This document shows, one piece after another, positions 35,178 to 46,323 of a stretch of DNA of 64,000 nt; position 1 is the first letter of the stretch, and the number at the start of each line of letters is the position of its first letter. Position numbers and translations under genes: made by a program. This stretch comes from Micrococcaceae bacterium Sec5.8 (GTDB lineage: Bacteria; Actinomycetota; Actinomycetes; Actinomycetales; Micrococcaceae): the NCBI GenBank assembly GCA_039636775.1, contig CP143429.1, positions 310,001 to 374,000 on the forward strand. The letters run 5' to 3'. The notes under the pieces are model-generated. The model ran no database searches, had not been told where the DNA came from, and saw nothing but the letters and a program-made list of their open reading frames with translations.

Positions 35178-36437
35178 ATGGAGACGACAGGGCCCATGGA
35201 GACGACAGGGTGCGTGGTGGTCGGCGGCGGGCCGGCGGGCATGATGCTGGGATTGTTGCTGGCGCGGGCCGGCGTCCAGGTCACCGTGCTGGAGAAGCAC
35301 GCTGATTTCTTCCGGGACTTCCGTGGTGACACCGTCCACGCCTCCACCATCCGGTTGATCGACGAACTGGGTCTGGGTGAGGAGTTCCGCCGGCTGCCGC
35401 AGAGCCGGCTGACCAGCGTCGCCTTCCCGGTGCCCGGCGGCCCGCCCGTGACGGTGGGCAACTTCGATGCGCTGCCAGCCCCCTACAACTACGTGGCCAT
35501 GATGCCCCAATGGGACTTCCTGAACTTCCTCGCTGCCGCCGCCGCCCAGGAACCCTCCTTTGAGCTGCGGATGAACCACACCGCCACGGCCCTCATGCGC
35601 AACGGCGGACGGGTCACCGGCGTGCACTACGTGAACGCGGACGGCACCGGGGGCGAACTCCGCGCGGACGTGGTGATTGCCACCGACGGGCGCCATTCCA
35701 CCCTGCGCCGCGAGGCAGGGCTGGCCCCGAAGGAGTACACGGTGCCGTTCGACACCTGGTGGTTCCGGCTGCCGCGCCATGCGTCTGAGCAGGGAGCCGT
35801 GGCCGGCATCGTGCCGGCGTTCGGCCGCGGCGAGGCCCTCCTGGCGCTGTACCGAACCGATTACTTCCAGATGGGCTACCTGGCGCCGAAAGCCGCGGGC
35901 GCGCGGATCCGGGCCGAGGGCATCGAGGGATTCCGACGCCGGATAGCGGCACTCCGCCCGGATCTCGCGGACCGGGTGGACGCCATCGCCTCGCTGGAGG
36001 ATCTTCACTGGCTGGACGTCCGGCTGGACCGGCTGCGCGAATGGCACATCAACGGGCTGCTCTGCATCGGGGACGCCGCGCACGCGATGTCCCCGGCCGG
36101 CGGGGTTGGAATCAACCTCGCCGTCCAGGACGCCGTCGCCGCCGCCGCGGGGCTGGCCCCGGCGCTGCTCCGGGGCCGGGTGCTTCGCGCCGAACTGGCG
36201 AAAGTCCAACGACGGCGGCTGCTGCCCACCGTCCTCGTACAGACCGCCCAGCGGATGATGCACAAGGTGCTGTTCGAGCCGATCATGACGGGGAAACGGT
36301 CCGGAGCGCCGTCGGCCCTGTTGTTCCTGGCGGGGCATATCCCGGCAGTCGGACGCTTGGTGCCGCGGTTCATCGCCTTTGGTCCACGTCCGGAACACGC
36401 GCCCGCCTTTGCCCGGCGTGCCCCGCAGGTTCCCTAG
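35178..36437 (+). CDS. FAD-dependent monooxygenase (PHBH/UbiH-like)
   Basis: A 419-residue class A flavoprotein hydroxylase. The FAD-binding GxGxxG lies in VVVGGGPAGMMLGLLLARAG near residue 12, the DG fingerprint in VVIATDGRHSTLRREAGL, and the second FAD motif in CIGDAAHAMSPAGGVGINL near residue 305. The substrate is unknown; aromatic hydroxylation is usual for the family. The start is uncertain: an 18-bp tandem repeat puts two ATGs at 35178 and 35196, encoding METTGP-METTGC. It ends 14 bases from the convergent acyl carrier protein gene. Confidence 0.82.
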   Translation: METTGPMETTGCVVVGGGPAGMMLGLLLARAGVQVTVLEKHADFFRDFRGDTVHASTIRLIDELGLGEEFRRLPQSRLTSVAFPVPGGPPVTVGNFDALPAPYNYVAMMPQWDFLNFLAAAAAQEPSFELRMNHTATALMRNGGRVTGVHYVNADGTGGELRADVVIATDGRHSTLRREAGLAPKEYTVPFDTWWFRLPRHASEQGAVAGIVPAFGRGEALLALYRTDYFQMGYLAPKAAGARIRAEGIEGFRRRIAALRPDLADRVDAIASLEDLHWLDVRLDRLREWHINGLLCIGDAAHAMSPAGGVGINLAVQDAVAAAAGLAPALLRGRVLRAELAKVQRRRLLPTVLVQTAQRMMHKVLFEPIMTGKRSGAPSALLFLAGHIPAVGRLVPRFIAFGPRPEHAPAFARRAPQVP

Positions 36438-36451
36438 GGGCAGGACCCGCC

Positions 36452-36694
36452 TTATCCATGGGCCGCGAGATAGCCGATCAGTCCCTTGACCGTGGCCACC
36501 TCAGGGTAGTCCCGCTCCGGGATGTCGACACCGGTGGCGGTGTCGATGGTTTCGACCAGCCGGAGGAAGTCCAGCGAATCGAGGTCGAGGTCCTGCCGCA
36601 GCCGGGCGTCCCCGTCCACCTCGGCCAGGTCCACATCAGGTGCCACTTTGCCGATCGCGGACTGCACCGCGGCCCGGGCGTCCTGTTCATTCAT
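36452..36694 (-). CDS. acyl carrier protein
   Basis: An 80-residue phosphopantetheine carrier with the attachment serine at residue 40 in DLDLDSLDFLRLVE. The start ATG 36694 has GGAGG upstream. It follows the E2 gene by 30 bases on the same strand, as the last gene of an acyl-CoA synthetase/E1 alpha/E1 beta/E2 operon, and no fatty-acid or polyketide genes are near. This suggests a carrier dedicated to the dehydrogenase complex, perhaps accepting the acyl group made by E2, although that role is inferred from position only. The main fatty-acid-synthase ACP would normally sit beside fabD/fabH. Confidence 0.88.
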   Translation of the reverse strand: MNEQDARAAVQSAIGKVAPDVDLAEVDGDARLRQDLDLDSLDFLRLVETIDTATGVDIPERDYPEVATVKGLIGYLAAHG

Positions 36695-36724
36695 GGTTCC
36701 TCCCTTTCACCTTCCCCGCCCGGT

Positions 36725-38095
36725 TCACAGATCTTCCGGGTTCTGCAGCAGTTCATCGATCCGGGCCAGGTAGCGGCCGCCGCGCAGCCCGTCGCTGACG
36801 CGGTGGTCAGCGGAGAGCGTGGCGACGACGGCGGGCCGGACGCCGAGCATTCCGTGCTGCGCCCACGGCTGTTCCAGCACCCGGCCGAAACCGACCATCG
36901 CGACCTGGGGTGGATAGATGACACCGAAGACGCTTTCCACACCGAGGTCCCCGAGGTTGGTCACGGTGATCGTGGGGTCGGCCATTTCAGCGCGCTGAAG
37001 CCGCCCGGCGCGGGCCCGGCTGACAAGGTCCCGGAGCTGCTCCATCAGCACGTCCACCGGCAGGGTGTCGGCATCGTGGATGGCCGGGGCCACCAGGCCG
37101 CCCTGTCGCAGGGCAACGGCGATGCCGAGGTGCACGGCCGCGCTTGGCCGGAACCCGCCGTCGTCGTAGAAGCCGTTGACTTCCGGGACCTCCTTGGCTG
37201 CGAGCGCGGCGGCCTTGAGCAGCAGAGCGGAGGGAACCAGCCGGGAGGCCACCGGCCGCTGTGCATTAACGGACTGCATCCAGCTGACGGCGGCGCGCAG
37301 GTCCAGGGTGGTGCTGAGGTAGTAGTGCGGAATGGTCTTCTTGGAGCGGGACATCAGTGCGCCGATGGCACGGCGCAGACTGGCCACGCGCTCGCGGGCC
37401 TCTGAGGGTTTTTCCGGAACCGGTTGCCCGGCCGGCTGCCCTGCGGCAGGGGCATCGGGCCCCGGAGCTTCAGGAGCTTCCTCCGGGGGACCAGCCTCCG
37501 GGGCGCCCGGCCCCGTTATCCGGGCCGCGGCGCGCTGCACGTCATCGACGGTCACGGCACCCTCCGGCCCGGTGCCGCTGACGGCGGAGAGCTCGACGCC
37601 GAGTTCGGCTGCCAGCCGACGGGCCCGCGGTGCGGACCGAACCCGGCCCGCGGCGGGCGGCGCGGCGGCTACAGCATGCTCCACATCCGCCCTCGTGATG
37701 GTGCCGCCCTTGCCGGTGCCGTGGATGCGGGCGGTGTCCACGCCCAGCCGGTGGGCCAGGTGCCGCACCGGCGGCGAGATCGGGGTGGCGGCCTTGGATA
37801 CGGCCGGCGCCGCGGCACGGGGCGCGGGTGCCTCCTGATGTGGGGCCCCGACCTCGGCCGGGGTCTGCGTGATCCGGGCCATCGGAGTGCCCACCGGCAC
37901 GGTTTCGCCGAGGTCCACCAGCAGCTCGGCGACCACCCCCTCCTGGAAGGACTCCACGTCCATCACGGTCTTGTCGGTATCCACCACGGCCACGAGGTCC
38001 CCGCGGCGCACGTAGTCGCCGGGTTTGACCAGCCATTCGACGATCTTGCCGTGCTCCATGTCAGCCCCGAGCGAGGGCATCAGGAAATCACCCAC
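36725..38095 (-). CDS. dihydrolipoamide acyltransferase (E2)
   Basis: A 456-residue E2 component of a 2-oxoacid or acetoin dehydrogenase complex. The lipoyl domain spans residues 1-80, with the lipoylated Lys42 in [13 protein letters not shown]. Two peripheral-subunit-binding segments follow ([20 protein letters not shown] and [20 protein letters not shown]), then a Pro/Ala-rich linker and the catalytic domain, which ends with [10 protein letters not shown] (HxxxDG active site). Two binding segments in one E2 are uncommon. The start is GTG 38095, overlapping the E1 beta stop codon by 8 bases; a longer open frame has no support. No E3 gene is in the operon. Confidence 0.88.
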   Translation of the reverse strand: MGDFLMPSLGADMEHGKIVEWLVKPGDYVRRGDLVAVVDTDKTVMDVESFQEGVVAELLVDLGETVPVGTPMARITQTPAEVGAPHQEAPAPRAAAPAVSKAATPISPPVRHLAHRLGVDTARIHGTGKGGTITRADVEHAVAAAPPAAGRVRSAPRARRLAAELGVELSAVSGTGPEGAVTVDDVQRAAARITGPGAPEAGPPEEAPEAPGPDAPAAGQPAGQPVPEKPSEARERVASLRRAIGALMSRSKKTIPHYYLSTTLDLRAAVSWMQSVNAQRPVASRLVPSALLLKAAALAAKEVPEVNGFYDDGGFRPSAAVHLGIAVALRQGGLVAPAIHDADTLPVDVLMEQLRDLVSRARAGRLQRAEMADPTITVTNLGDLGVESVFGVIYPPQVAMVGFGRVLEQPWAQHGMLGVRPAVVATLSADHRVSDGLRGGRYLARIDELLQNPEDL

Positions 38096-39068
38096 GTCCG
38101 GCGACCGCCTCCCGGGCTGCGGCCACAATCCGCTCGACGGACGGCAGGGCCGCCAGTTCCAGCTGCTTGGAATAGGGGATCGGCACTTCGGCGCTGCAGA
38201 CCCGGCCTACCGGGGCGTCCAGGTCGTAGAACGCCTGCTCGGTGATCCGGGCGCTGATCTCGGCGGAGATGCTTCCGCTGCGCCACCCCTCATCGACCAC
38301 CACGGCCCGGTGCGTCCGCCGCACGGAGGCGAGGATGGCGGCCCCGTCGAGCGGCCGCAGCGTGCGCAGGTCCAGCACCTCGGCGTCGATGCCGTCAGCG
38401 GCGAGCTGCCCGGCGGCGTCGAGCACGGCCGGAAGCGTTCCGCCATAGGTGATCAGCGACAGGTCGTTTCCGGGCCGCCGCACGGCGGCGGTGTCGATGT
38501 CCACCGGGCCGGCCTCGTCGTCGAGCTCCCCGGTGACGTTGTAGAGCGAGCCGTGCTCGAAGATCAGCACCGGATCGGGATCCTCCAGCGCGGTCCACAG
38601 CATGCCGCGGGCGTCGGCGAGCGTGGCGGGAGCGAGGATGCGCAGCCCGGGGATGTGCGCGTACCAGCCCTCGAGGCTGTGCGAATGCTGGGCACCGAGC
38701 TGGCGGCCGGCGCCCGTGGTCATCCGGATCACGAGAGGGACGTTGAATTGCCCGCCGGACATGTGCAGCAAGGAGGCGGCGTTGTTCACGATTTGGTCCA
38801 GCGCGAGGAGGCTGAAATTGACGGTCATGATCTCCACGATCGGCCGCATCCCGCCGAGCGCCGCCCCAATCCCTGCTCCGACAAAGCCCGACTCCGACAG
38901 CGGGGTATCCCGGATCCGCTCCGGCCCGAATTCCTCCAGCAGCCCCAGACTGACCGCGAAGGACCCGCCGTAGGCTCCTACGTCCTCGCCCATCAAGAAC
39001 ACCCGCTCGTCGCGGAGCATCGCGTCGCGGATGCCGGCCCGGAGCGCCTCGCGGTAGCTGGTTTTCAT
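38088..39068 (-). CDS. 2-oxoacid/acetoin dehydrogenase E1 beta subunit
   Basis: Transketolase-like beta subunit of 326 residues. Visible blocks are [20 protein letters not shown] near residue 24, [20 protein letters not shown] and [12 protein letters not shown]. With the alpha subunit it forms the thiamine-diphosphate site that decarboxylates or cleaves the substrate and acylates lipoyl-E2. The start ATG 39068 overlaps the alpha stop codon by 4 bases. Acetoin, pyruvate and branched-chain 2-oxoacids are all possible substrates; the relation of the alpha subunit to AcoA slightly favours acetoin. Confidence 0.9.
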   Translation of the reverse strand: MKTSYREALRAGIRDAMLRDERVFLMGEDVGAYGGSFAVSLGLLEEFGPERIRDTPLSESGFVGAGIGAALGGMRPIVEIMTVNFSLLALDQIVNNAASLLHMSGGQFNVPLVIRMTTGAGRQLGAQHSHSLEGWYAHIPGLRILAPATLADARGMLWTALEDPDPVLIFEHGSLYNVTGELDDEAGPVDIDTAAVRRPGNDLSLITYGGTLPAVLDAAGQLAADGIDAEVLDLRTLRPLDGAAILASVRRTHRAVVVDEGWRSGSISAEISARITEQAFYDLDAPVGRVCSAEVPIPYSKQLELAALPSVERIVAAAREAVAGRG

Positions 39069-40095
39069 GGCTCACTCCGCCTGCCGGCACCGGTTTCCGG
39101 GACGGCGCCGCGCTCGCTGTAGACGAACCGGGTGAGGTCCCCGAGCGGTTCGGGGCTCCCGGCTTCGGCGAACTGGACCGCGGCGGCCACCTCCGCGGCG
39201 GCGTCCGCCTCCAGCTGCTCCCAGTCCTCCGCGGAGAGCTGGCCTGCGGCCTCCAGTGTGGCGCGGAGCAGGACGATGGGGTCACGGTCGAGCCAGCGGG
39301 CAACTTCTGCTTTGTCGCGGTACCGTTCCGGGTCGAACATCGAGTGCGCCCGGAACCGGTATGTGCGCAGCTCCAGGAAGTGCGGGCCGCCGCCGGAACG
39401 GACGGCGTCCACCGCGCGGCGGGCAGCCTCCTCGACGGCCAGGACGTCCATGCCGTCCACGGCCCACGCCGCTATCTCGTAACCGGCAGCCTTGAGGGCG
39501 ATGTCCGGCTGCGATTCCGAGCGGCCTAGCGCCGTCCCCATGGCATAGAGGTTGTTCTCGCAGCAGAACAGCACCGGCAGCTGCCACAGGGCGGCGAGAT
39601 TGAGGCTCTCATGGAATTCCCCTTCGGCGACGGCGCCCTCACCGAAGAAACACACGGTCACCCGGGAGCGTCCGGCCATCTTGTCCGCGAGCGCCAGTCC
39701 GACGGCGAGCGGCAGCCCCCCGGCAACGATCGCGTTGCCGCCAAAGAAGCGGGTCGCAGCGTCGAACAAGTGCATGGATCCGCCCCGGCCGCGGCAGCAG
39801 CCCTCCACGAAACCGTACATCTCCGCCAGGATGGCACCGGCGGGGACCCCGCGCAGGAGGGCGTGGCCGTGCTCGCGGTACGTGGCGACGACGGCGTCCT
39901 CCGGAGCCAGGGTGTTCAGCACCCCTGCGGCGACGGCCTCCTCGCCGATGTAGACGTGCAGGAAGCCGCGGATCTTCGCGGCGCTGTAGAGCTCGACGCA
40001 TTTCTCTTCAAACCGGCGGACGCGGAGCATCTGCAGCAGCAGGTGCCGGCCGTGGGCCGGCTCCGGCCCGCTCGCCGGCCCGTCCAGGAACCCGG

Positions 40096-40099
<4 letters not shown>
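39065..40099 (-). CDS. 2-oxoacid/acetoin dehydrogenase E1 alpha subunit
   Basis: Thiamine-diphosphate-dependent alpha subunit of 344 residues. The cofactor motif is [20 protein letters not shown] ending in CENN; the segments [20 protein letters not shown] and [14 protein letters not shown] match AcoA-type acetoin dehydrogenases closely. It overlaps the upstream acyl-CoA synthetase by 4 bases. Since acetoin dehydrogenase makes acetyl-CoA and acetaldehyde, the neighbouring synthetase could recover the acetate formed from the aldehyde; this is inference from gene order. Confidence 0.88.
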
Positions 40100-41958
<1,859 letters not shown>

Positions 41959-42085
41959 GGTTCCATCGCACTCCGGACCGGCGGCGGTTCCTAGAGGATA
42001 AAGACCCGGCGGCTCCGCCGCCGCGGAATCAGCAGGCCGCCCCGCTTGTGGCGGACCGGCTGGAAATCCGGTCACGGCGAACCAC

Positions 42086-42091
42086 TAAACT
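42086..42091 (+). promoter_or_regulatory. pyrE -10 element, leaderless transcript
   Basis: TAAACT ends seven bases before the pyrE ATG at 42099; no ribosome site intervenes. Confidence 0.5.
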
Positions 42092-42098
42092 GGGTCCC

Positions 42099-42683
42099 AT
42101 GACTGCCACCAGTGCCCCCACAGCTGATACCGCTGCCGCCCGAGCCCGCCTTCTTGAACTCATCAAGGAACTGGCGGTTGTCCGCGGCAAGGTCATCCTG
42201 TCCAGCGGCGCCGAGGCGGACTATTACATCGACCTGCGCCGGATCACGCTGCACCACGAAGCCTCGAAGCTGGTGGGTGAGGTCATGCTCTCGCTGCTGG
42301 ACGAGGCCGGCATCGACTTCGAGTGCGCGGGCGGGCTCACCATGGGCGCCGACCCGGTGGGAACCGCCGTGATGCACGCCGCCGTCGACGCCGGACGCCC
42401 GGTGGACGCCTTCGTGGTCCGCAAGGCGCAGAAGTCCTACGGCATGGGCCGGCAGGTGGAGGGGCCCTCCGTCGAAGGCCGCAAGGTGCTGGTGCTCGAG
42501 GACACCTCAACCACCGGAGGTTCGGCGCTGGCCGCCGTCGAGGGTGTCCGCAAAGCCGGCGGCAACGTCGTTGCCGTGGCGGTCATCGTGGACCGCGCCA
42601 CGGGCGCCAAGGAAAAAATCGAGGACGAGGCCGGTGTCCCCTACCTGTTCGCATTCGGCAAGGCCGAACTCGGCCTGAGCTAG
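42099..42683 (+). CDS. pyrE: orotate phosphoribosyltransferase
   Basis: Makes orotidine 5'-phosphate from orotate and PRPP in pyrimidine synthesis. The 194-residue protein has the PRPP-binding motif VLVLEDTSTTGGSALAAVEG near residue 128, the catalytic lysine region VVRKAQKSYGMGRQVEGP, and the N-terminal GAEADYYIDLR typical of PyrE. The start ATG 42099 is preceded by TAAACT and lacks a Shine-Dalgarno, so the mRNA is probably leaderless. It is a single gene, divergent from the acyl-CoA ligase operon and away from other pyrimidine genes. Confidence 0.95.
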   Translation: MTATSAPTADTAAARARLLELIKELAVVRGKVILSSGAEADYYIDLRRITLHHEASKLVGEVMLSLLDEAGIDFECAGGLTMGADPVGTAVMHAAVDAGRPVDAFVVRKAQKSYGMGRQVEGPSVEGRKVLVLEDTSTTGGSALAAVEGVRKAGGNVVAVAVIVDRATGAKEKIEDEAGVPYLFAFGKAELGLS

Positions 42684-42708
42684 GCCGCGCGTTTCCAACG
42701 GACCCGGA

Positions 42709-42737
42709 TGGACGGTGGATTGGCGGTCAATTATCAT
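42709..42737 (+). promoter_or_regulatory. promoter of the GAF-ANTAR gene
   Basis: -35 TGGACG (42709-42714), 17-base spacer, -10 TATCAT (42732-42737). The start codon at 42772 lies 34 bases downstream. Confidence 0.5.
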
Positions 42738-42771
42738 TTTCAAGTAACCACCAGACCGGAGACCCCGCGCC

Positions 42772-43560
42772 ATGCTCCTTCCCGAAGCCAACCACGTTCC
42801 CGAAGACCATGGACGTGACCCCCTCAGCACCATCGACCAGATTCAGAACCTCATTCTGGAAAGCGCCGACTTCGAGGACTTCCTGAATGAGCTTGCCCGG
42901 TTCTCCGCACACCAGGTGGCAGGCGCCGGGGACGACGCCCTGTGCGGTATCACTCTGCTCCGGGACCGCAAGGCTGCGACCATCGGGTGGAGCAGCGACT
43001 CCGCCCGTGAAGTGGACGAAATCCAGTACCGGCTCTCGCAGGGTCCGTGCCTGACCGCGGCGCAGGAGGAACGCGAGGTTTACGTTCCGGACCTCTTTTC
43101 CGAGGACCGCTGGGGTCCCGCCTACGCCAGTGCCGTCGCCGCGCACGGCCTGCGTTCCGTGCTTTCCGTGCCGTTCCACCTGCAGGGCGAGGCCCAGGCT
43201 GCGCTGAACCTTTACTCCGACGTGCCGAACAAGTTCGACGGCGATGTCGCCGCGCGGGCGCGCGGCTACACCCGCCAGATTTCGGCTGCATTGCGGCTCG
43301 CGGTCCGCTTCTCCCTGCACACGGACAGTGCCACCAACCTCCGGGCCACCCTCGAATCCCGGACCGTTATTGACATGGCCGTCGGGATTGTCATGGCGCA
43401 GAACCGGTGCGACCAGGAGACGGCTGTCCGGATTCTCACGGACGCCTCCAGCAACGGCAACGTCAAATTGCGTGTCATCGCCACTTCGCTGGTCCAGTCC
43501 GTGGGCGGCGCCGCCTCCCGGACCCACTTTGAGGAGCCGGGCCAACGGGAAGCCGGCTGA
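42772..43560 (+). CDS. GAF-ANTAR RNA-binding antitermination regulator
   Basis: A 262-residue regulator with a GAF sensor domain (about residues 20-175, including GPCLTAAQEEREVYVPDLFS and LRSVLSVPFHLQGEAQAALN) and a C-terminal ANTAR domain (about residues 195-250, LESRTVIDMAVGIVMAQNRC, then AVRILTDASS). ANTAR domains bind paired RNA hairpins and prevent termination. This arrangement is widespread in actinobacteria, where target RNAs are seldom known. It is followed after 93 bases by a STAS-like gene on the same strand. Confidence 0.88.
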   Translation: MLLPEANHVPEDHGRDPLSTIDQIQNLILESADFEDFLNELARFSAHQVAGAGDDALCGITLLRDRKAATIGWSSDSAREVDEIQYRLSQGPCLTAAQEEREVYVPDLFSEDRWGPAYASAVAAHGLRSVLSVPFHLQGEAQAALNLYSDVPNKFDGDVAARARGYTRQISAALRLAVRFSLHTDSATNLRATLESRTVIDMAVGIVMAQNRCDQETAVRILTDASSNGNVKLRVIATSLVQSVGGAASRTHFEEPGQREAG

Positions 43561-43653
43561 GGCATCCCGTAATGATTTGTGCGGACCTCCGCCTGCCGAT
43601 AATCTGGGAACGGTTGAGCCGTCGGCCATAGACACCCCTTTTTTGGAGTACCT

Positions 43654-44286
43654 ATGGACACCTCCCTTAACGCCAACGCCCAGCTTGACATCGCCTCCGA
43701 TGTCCTACGGATCGATGTCCGCGGGAGCCTTACGCAGGCCTCCCGCCCTGCCCTGATGCAGCAGATCCAGCGCATCCGCGGCATGGGAATCACATCTCAC
43801 ATCCGGGTGAACCTCAGCCGCGCAGCCTTCGTGGAGTCCTCGGCCTTGTCCGGGCTTCGCAACGACCTCAATGCCATCGACAGCGCTGCGACGCTGGTCG
43901 AGACGGCCGGCGTTCTGCGCAGCTCAGCCGGCGTCTCCCTTGAGTTGAACACCCCTGCCGAGAACGTTGCCGCTGTGGTGCCGTCCTTCGAGCTCCCAGC
44001 GGACGCAACGGCGTCCATGGACGCCTCGGGCACCCGGCCGCTGCACGTCTACTCCGATGATGAACTGCTCGCCGCGAGTGATTCGGTGTTCGGGTTGATG
44101 GACAACCCGGCTGACATGGCCCGCTCGCAGCTCCTGGCCACCTACGACGAGATTGGCCTCGAAATCGGCCGCCGCAAGGTCGTCCCCGGAACGGTCAGCC
44201 GCGAAGCCGTTTCCGCGGCAGCCCAGCCCGGAATTGTCCGTGCTAGCAGCCATTCCGAGGCTCGCAGCGAGCCTGACCCGGTCTAG
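43654..44286 (+). CDS. STAS-like domain protein
   Basis: A 210-residue protein whose first 100 residues follow the beta-alpha pattern of STAS domains (SDVLRIDVRGSLTQASRPAL, then HIRVNLSRAAFVESSALSGL, with the serine pair where anti-sigma antagonists are phosphorylated). The second half (PLHVYSDDELLAASDSVFGL onwards) matches no family I recognise and ends in a flexible tail. It follows the GAF-ANTAR gene and may share a signalling role. No enzymatic residues are seen. The start ATG 43654 has TTGGAG upstream. Confidence 0.6.
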   Translation: MDTSLNANAQLDIASDVLRIDVRGSLTQASRPALMQQIQRIRGMGITSHIRVNLSRAAFVESSALSGLRNDLNAIDSAATLVETAGVLRSSAGVSLELNTPAENVAAVVPSFELPADATASMDASGTRPLHVYSDDELLAASDSVFGLMDNPADMARSQLLATYDEIGLEIGRRKVVPGTVSREAVSAAAQPGIVRASSHSEARSEPDPV

Positions 44287-44355
44287 GCAGGTCCCACCGC
44301 AGGACTGTGGCCGAGCTGTTATCAGCGCCGATTCTGAATCCCTTTCCGGGGTGGC

Positions 44356-44361
44356 TACGGT
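44356..44361 (+). promoter_or_regulatory. -10 element of a probable leaderless transcript
   Basis: TACGGT ends six bases before GTG 44368; no ribosome site is visible. Confidence 0.4.
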
Positions 44362-44367
44362 AGGTAT

Positions 44368-45405
44368 GTGCTGCGGAAAGCGGAAGTTGGCGACACCGGC
44401 GGTGACGGCGATGCCGCCCGCGTGCTTCGCCATGCCGCCGGGCTGAAAAGGTATTCCCGGCGAAGCTTCCTGACCGGAACGGCTGCCGCCTCCGTTCTGG
44501 CAGCGGACATGCTGTTCACCCGGCGCGTGCAGGCCGAACGCCGCGTCCACAAGGTCCTGACCGTGCCGGATGAAACCGCGGAGAAGTACTTCCCGCACGC
44601 CAGCTGGTTCCTCTTTCCGGGTTACAAGACGAGCTGGGAGGAAGCCCGCTGGATCCTGAATGCGCTGCGGGGCGCTTTGAACAAGCGCGGCCAGCTTGCC
44701 GCCGTCGGCTACTCCAACGTGGGCCTCGACATTGACGAGATCGTGATCGCCGTGGTCGAACACGCGCGGGCCCATCAGCTGACCACGTTCTACTTCTACG
44801 GCCACAGCTTCGGCGGAATGGTGGCTACCCAGGTAGCGGCCCGGCTTCGGGAGCTCCACGGCATTGAGGTGGCGTTTATCCTTCTGGATTCCAGCCCGTG
44901 CAGCAAGTACGACGTGCTGGACCAGAGCTGGTTTGAGGGGGTGGTGTTCCTTTACGAGCGCGGCTTCCGATTCCCCACGGTGCTGCGGGGCGGCTACGAA
45001 CTCGGCGAGCGGATGCTGCACAAGGATGAGCGCAGCTGGGGACAGATCCTGGACCAGACCATGGAACAGCTCTCACCCATTGCGCCGTCGAGTGTCCTGA
45101 TCCAGTCCGAGTCTGCCTATATCTACCATTTTGACGCGACGCGCTTTGCAGGAAAGCTCGGCGGGACCCGCATGGTCTTTGTCGGCAACCCGCAGGACAA
45201 GACCGTGGACTACGAGACCGCCCGCGACTCCTGGTCCCTGATATTCAAAGACAACATTGTCTCGGATGACTTGAGGACCGACGGTGCCCGGCCCGCGCAC
45301 GCCAGTCCGGGCTGGAATCCGTCCGTGTACCGGCCCATCATCGAGCAGTTGGAGGCCACTCTTTTTCCGCTTCCTTCCGGTGGAGGAAGAAAGACCGCCT
45401 TTTAA
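44368..45405 (+). CDS. Tat-exported alpha/beta hydrolase-like protein
   Basis: A 345-residue protein starting at GTG 44368. Residues 30-55 contain a twin-arginine signal (SRRSFLTGTAAASVLAADML), preceded by a 29-residue cytoplasmic tail, so export by Tat is likely. The mature part has a hydrolase nucleophile elbow, GHSFGGM near residue 152, in the context TTFYFYGHSFGGMVATQVAA, and LLDSSPCSKYD after the next strand. The catalytic acid and histidine cannot be placed with certainty. Substrate unknown. It is monocistronic and convergent with the HAD phosphatase gene. Confidence 0.72.
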   Translation: MLRKAEVGDTGGDGDAARVLRHAAGLKRYSRRSFLTGTAAASVLAADMLFTRRVQAERRVHKVLTVPDETAEKYFPHASWFLFPGYKTSWEEARWILNALRGALNKRGQLAAVGYSNVGLDIDEIVIAVVEHARAHQLTTFYFYGHSFGGMVATQVAARLRELHGIEVAFILLDSSPCSKYDVLDQSWFEGVVFLYERGFRFPTVLRGGYELGERMLHKDERSWGQILDQTMEQLSPIAPSSVLIQSESAYIYHFDATRFAGKLGGTRMVFVGNPQDKTVDYETARDSWSLIFKDNIVSDDLRTDGARPAHASPGWNPSVYRPIIEQLEATLFPLPSGGGRKTAF

Positions 45406-45414
45406 CCCCCGGGC

Positions 45415-46269
45415 TTAGATCTGGTTCTTCAAATCCGCCACGGAGTTCAGGATCTGGTTGGGCCGGAACGGGTAGGCGGCGATGTCGTCCCGGTGCGTGA
45501 TGCCGCTGAGCACCAGCACCGTGTGCAGCCCCGCCTCCATGCCCGCGATGATGTCCGTGTCCATCCGGTCACCGATCATGGCAGTGGTTTCCGAGTGCGC
45601 GTCGATCTGGTTCATCGCCGAGCGGAACATCATCGGGTTCGGTTTCCCCACAATGTAGGGTTCCCGGCCGGTCGCTTTGGTGATGAGCGCCGCGATGGCA
45701 CCGGTGGCGGGCATGGGACCGTCCTTGGAAGGTCCGGTGGCGTCCGGGTTGGTGGCGATGAACCGCGCCCCGCCCAGAATGAGCCGGATGGCCATGGTGA
45801 TGGCTTCAAAGGAGTAGGTGCGGGTCTCGCCGAGCACCACAAAGTCCGGGTCCTGGTCGGTGAGGATGAAGCCTGCCTCGTGCAGCGCCGTCGTGAGGCC
45901 CGCCTCGCCGATCGTGTAGGCGCGGTTGCCCGAATCCGAGCCGCGCACCTGATCCTTGAGGAACTGCGCCGTGGCCAGGGCCGAGGTCCAGATGTTCTCC
46001 TCAGGGATCTCCAGGCCCGAACTTTTCAGCCGGGCGGCCAGGTCCCGGGGCGTATAGATTGAGTTGTTTGTCAGGACGAGGAAACGCCGGGACGTGTCCA
46101 CCCAGCGCTGGATGAGTTCCGCGGCGCCTGGAATGGGCTGGTTCTCATGCACGAGCACACCGTCCATGTCGGTGAGCCAGCACTCTATGTCCTGGCCGCT
46201 GCGGTACATCGACGCCGCCGCCGGTCCGTCCGCCGAATCGCTCTGCTGGTCATCGCGCTGCTCATCCAT
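45415..46269 (-). CDS. HAD-superfamily phosphatase, NagD-like
   Basis: A 284-residue hydrolase of the HAD-IIA (NagD/PGP) group. The nucleophile motif is WLTDMDGVLVHENQ near residue 30, motif II is FLVLTNNSIYTP, the lysine is in VGKPNPMMF, and the metal-binding acid motif is MIGDRMDTDI. Substrates of relatives are nucleotides and sugar phosphates. ATG 46269 is chosen because GGAGG lies five bases before it; the frame continues open far upstream, but antisense to the methyltransferase gene. It is divergent from that methyltransferase gene. Confidence 0.9.
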   Translation of the reverse strand: MDEQRDDQQSDSADGPAAASMYRSGQDIECWLTDMDGVLVHENQPIPGAAELIQRWVDTSRRFLVLTNNSIYTPRDLAARLKSSGLEIPEENIWTSALATAQFLKDQVRGSDSGNRAYTIGEAGLTTALHEAGFILTDQDPDFVVLGETRTYSFEAITMAIRLILGGARFIATNPDATGPSKDGPMPATGAIAALITKATGREPYIVGKPNPMMFRSAMNQIDAHSETTAMIGDRMDTDIIAGMEAGLHTVLVLSGITHRDDIAAYPFRPNQILNSVADLKNQI

Positions 46270-46311
46270 GGTGTCCTCCGCCGTAAGTGTGCCGCTACCT
46301 GGGTCCCAGTC

Positions 46312-46317
46312 TAATGT
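46312..46317 (+). promoter_or_regulatory. -10 element of a probable leaderless transcript
   Basis: TAATGT ends six bases before GTG 46324, leaving no room for a ribosome-binding site. Confidence 0.45.
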
Positions 46318-46323
46318 TGAGTC

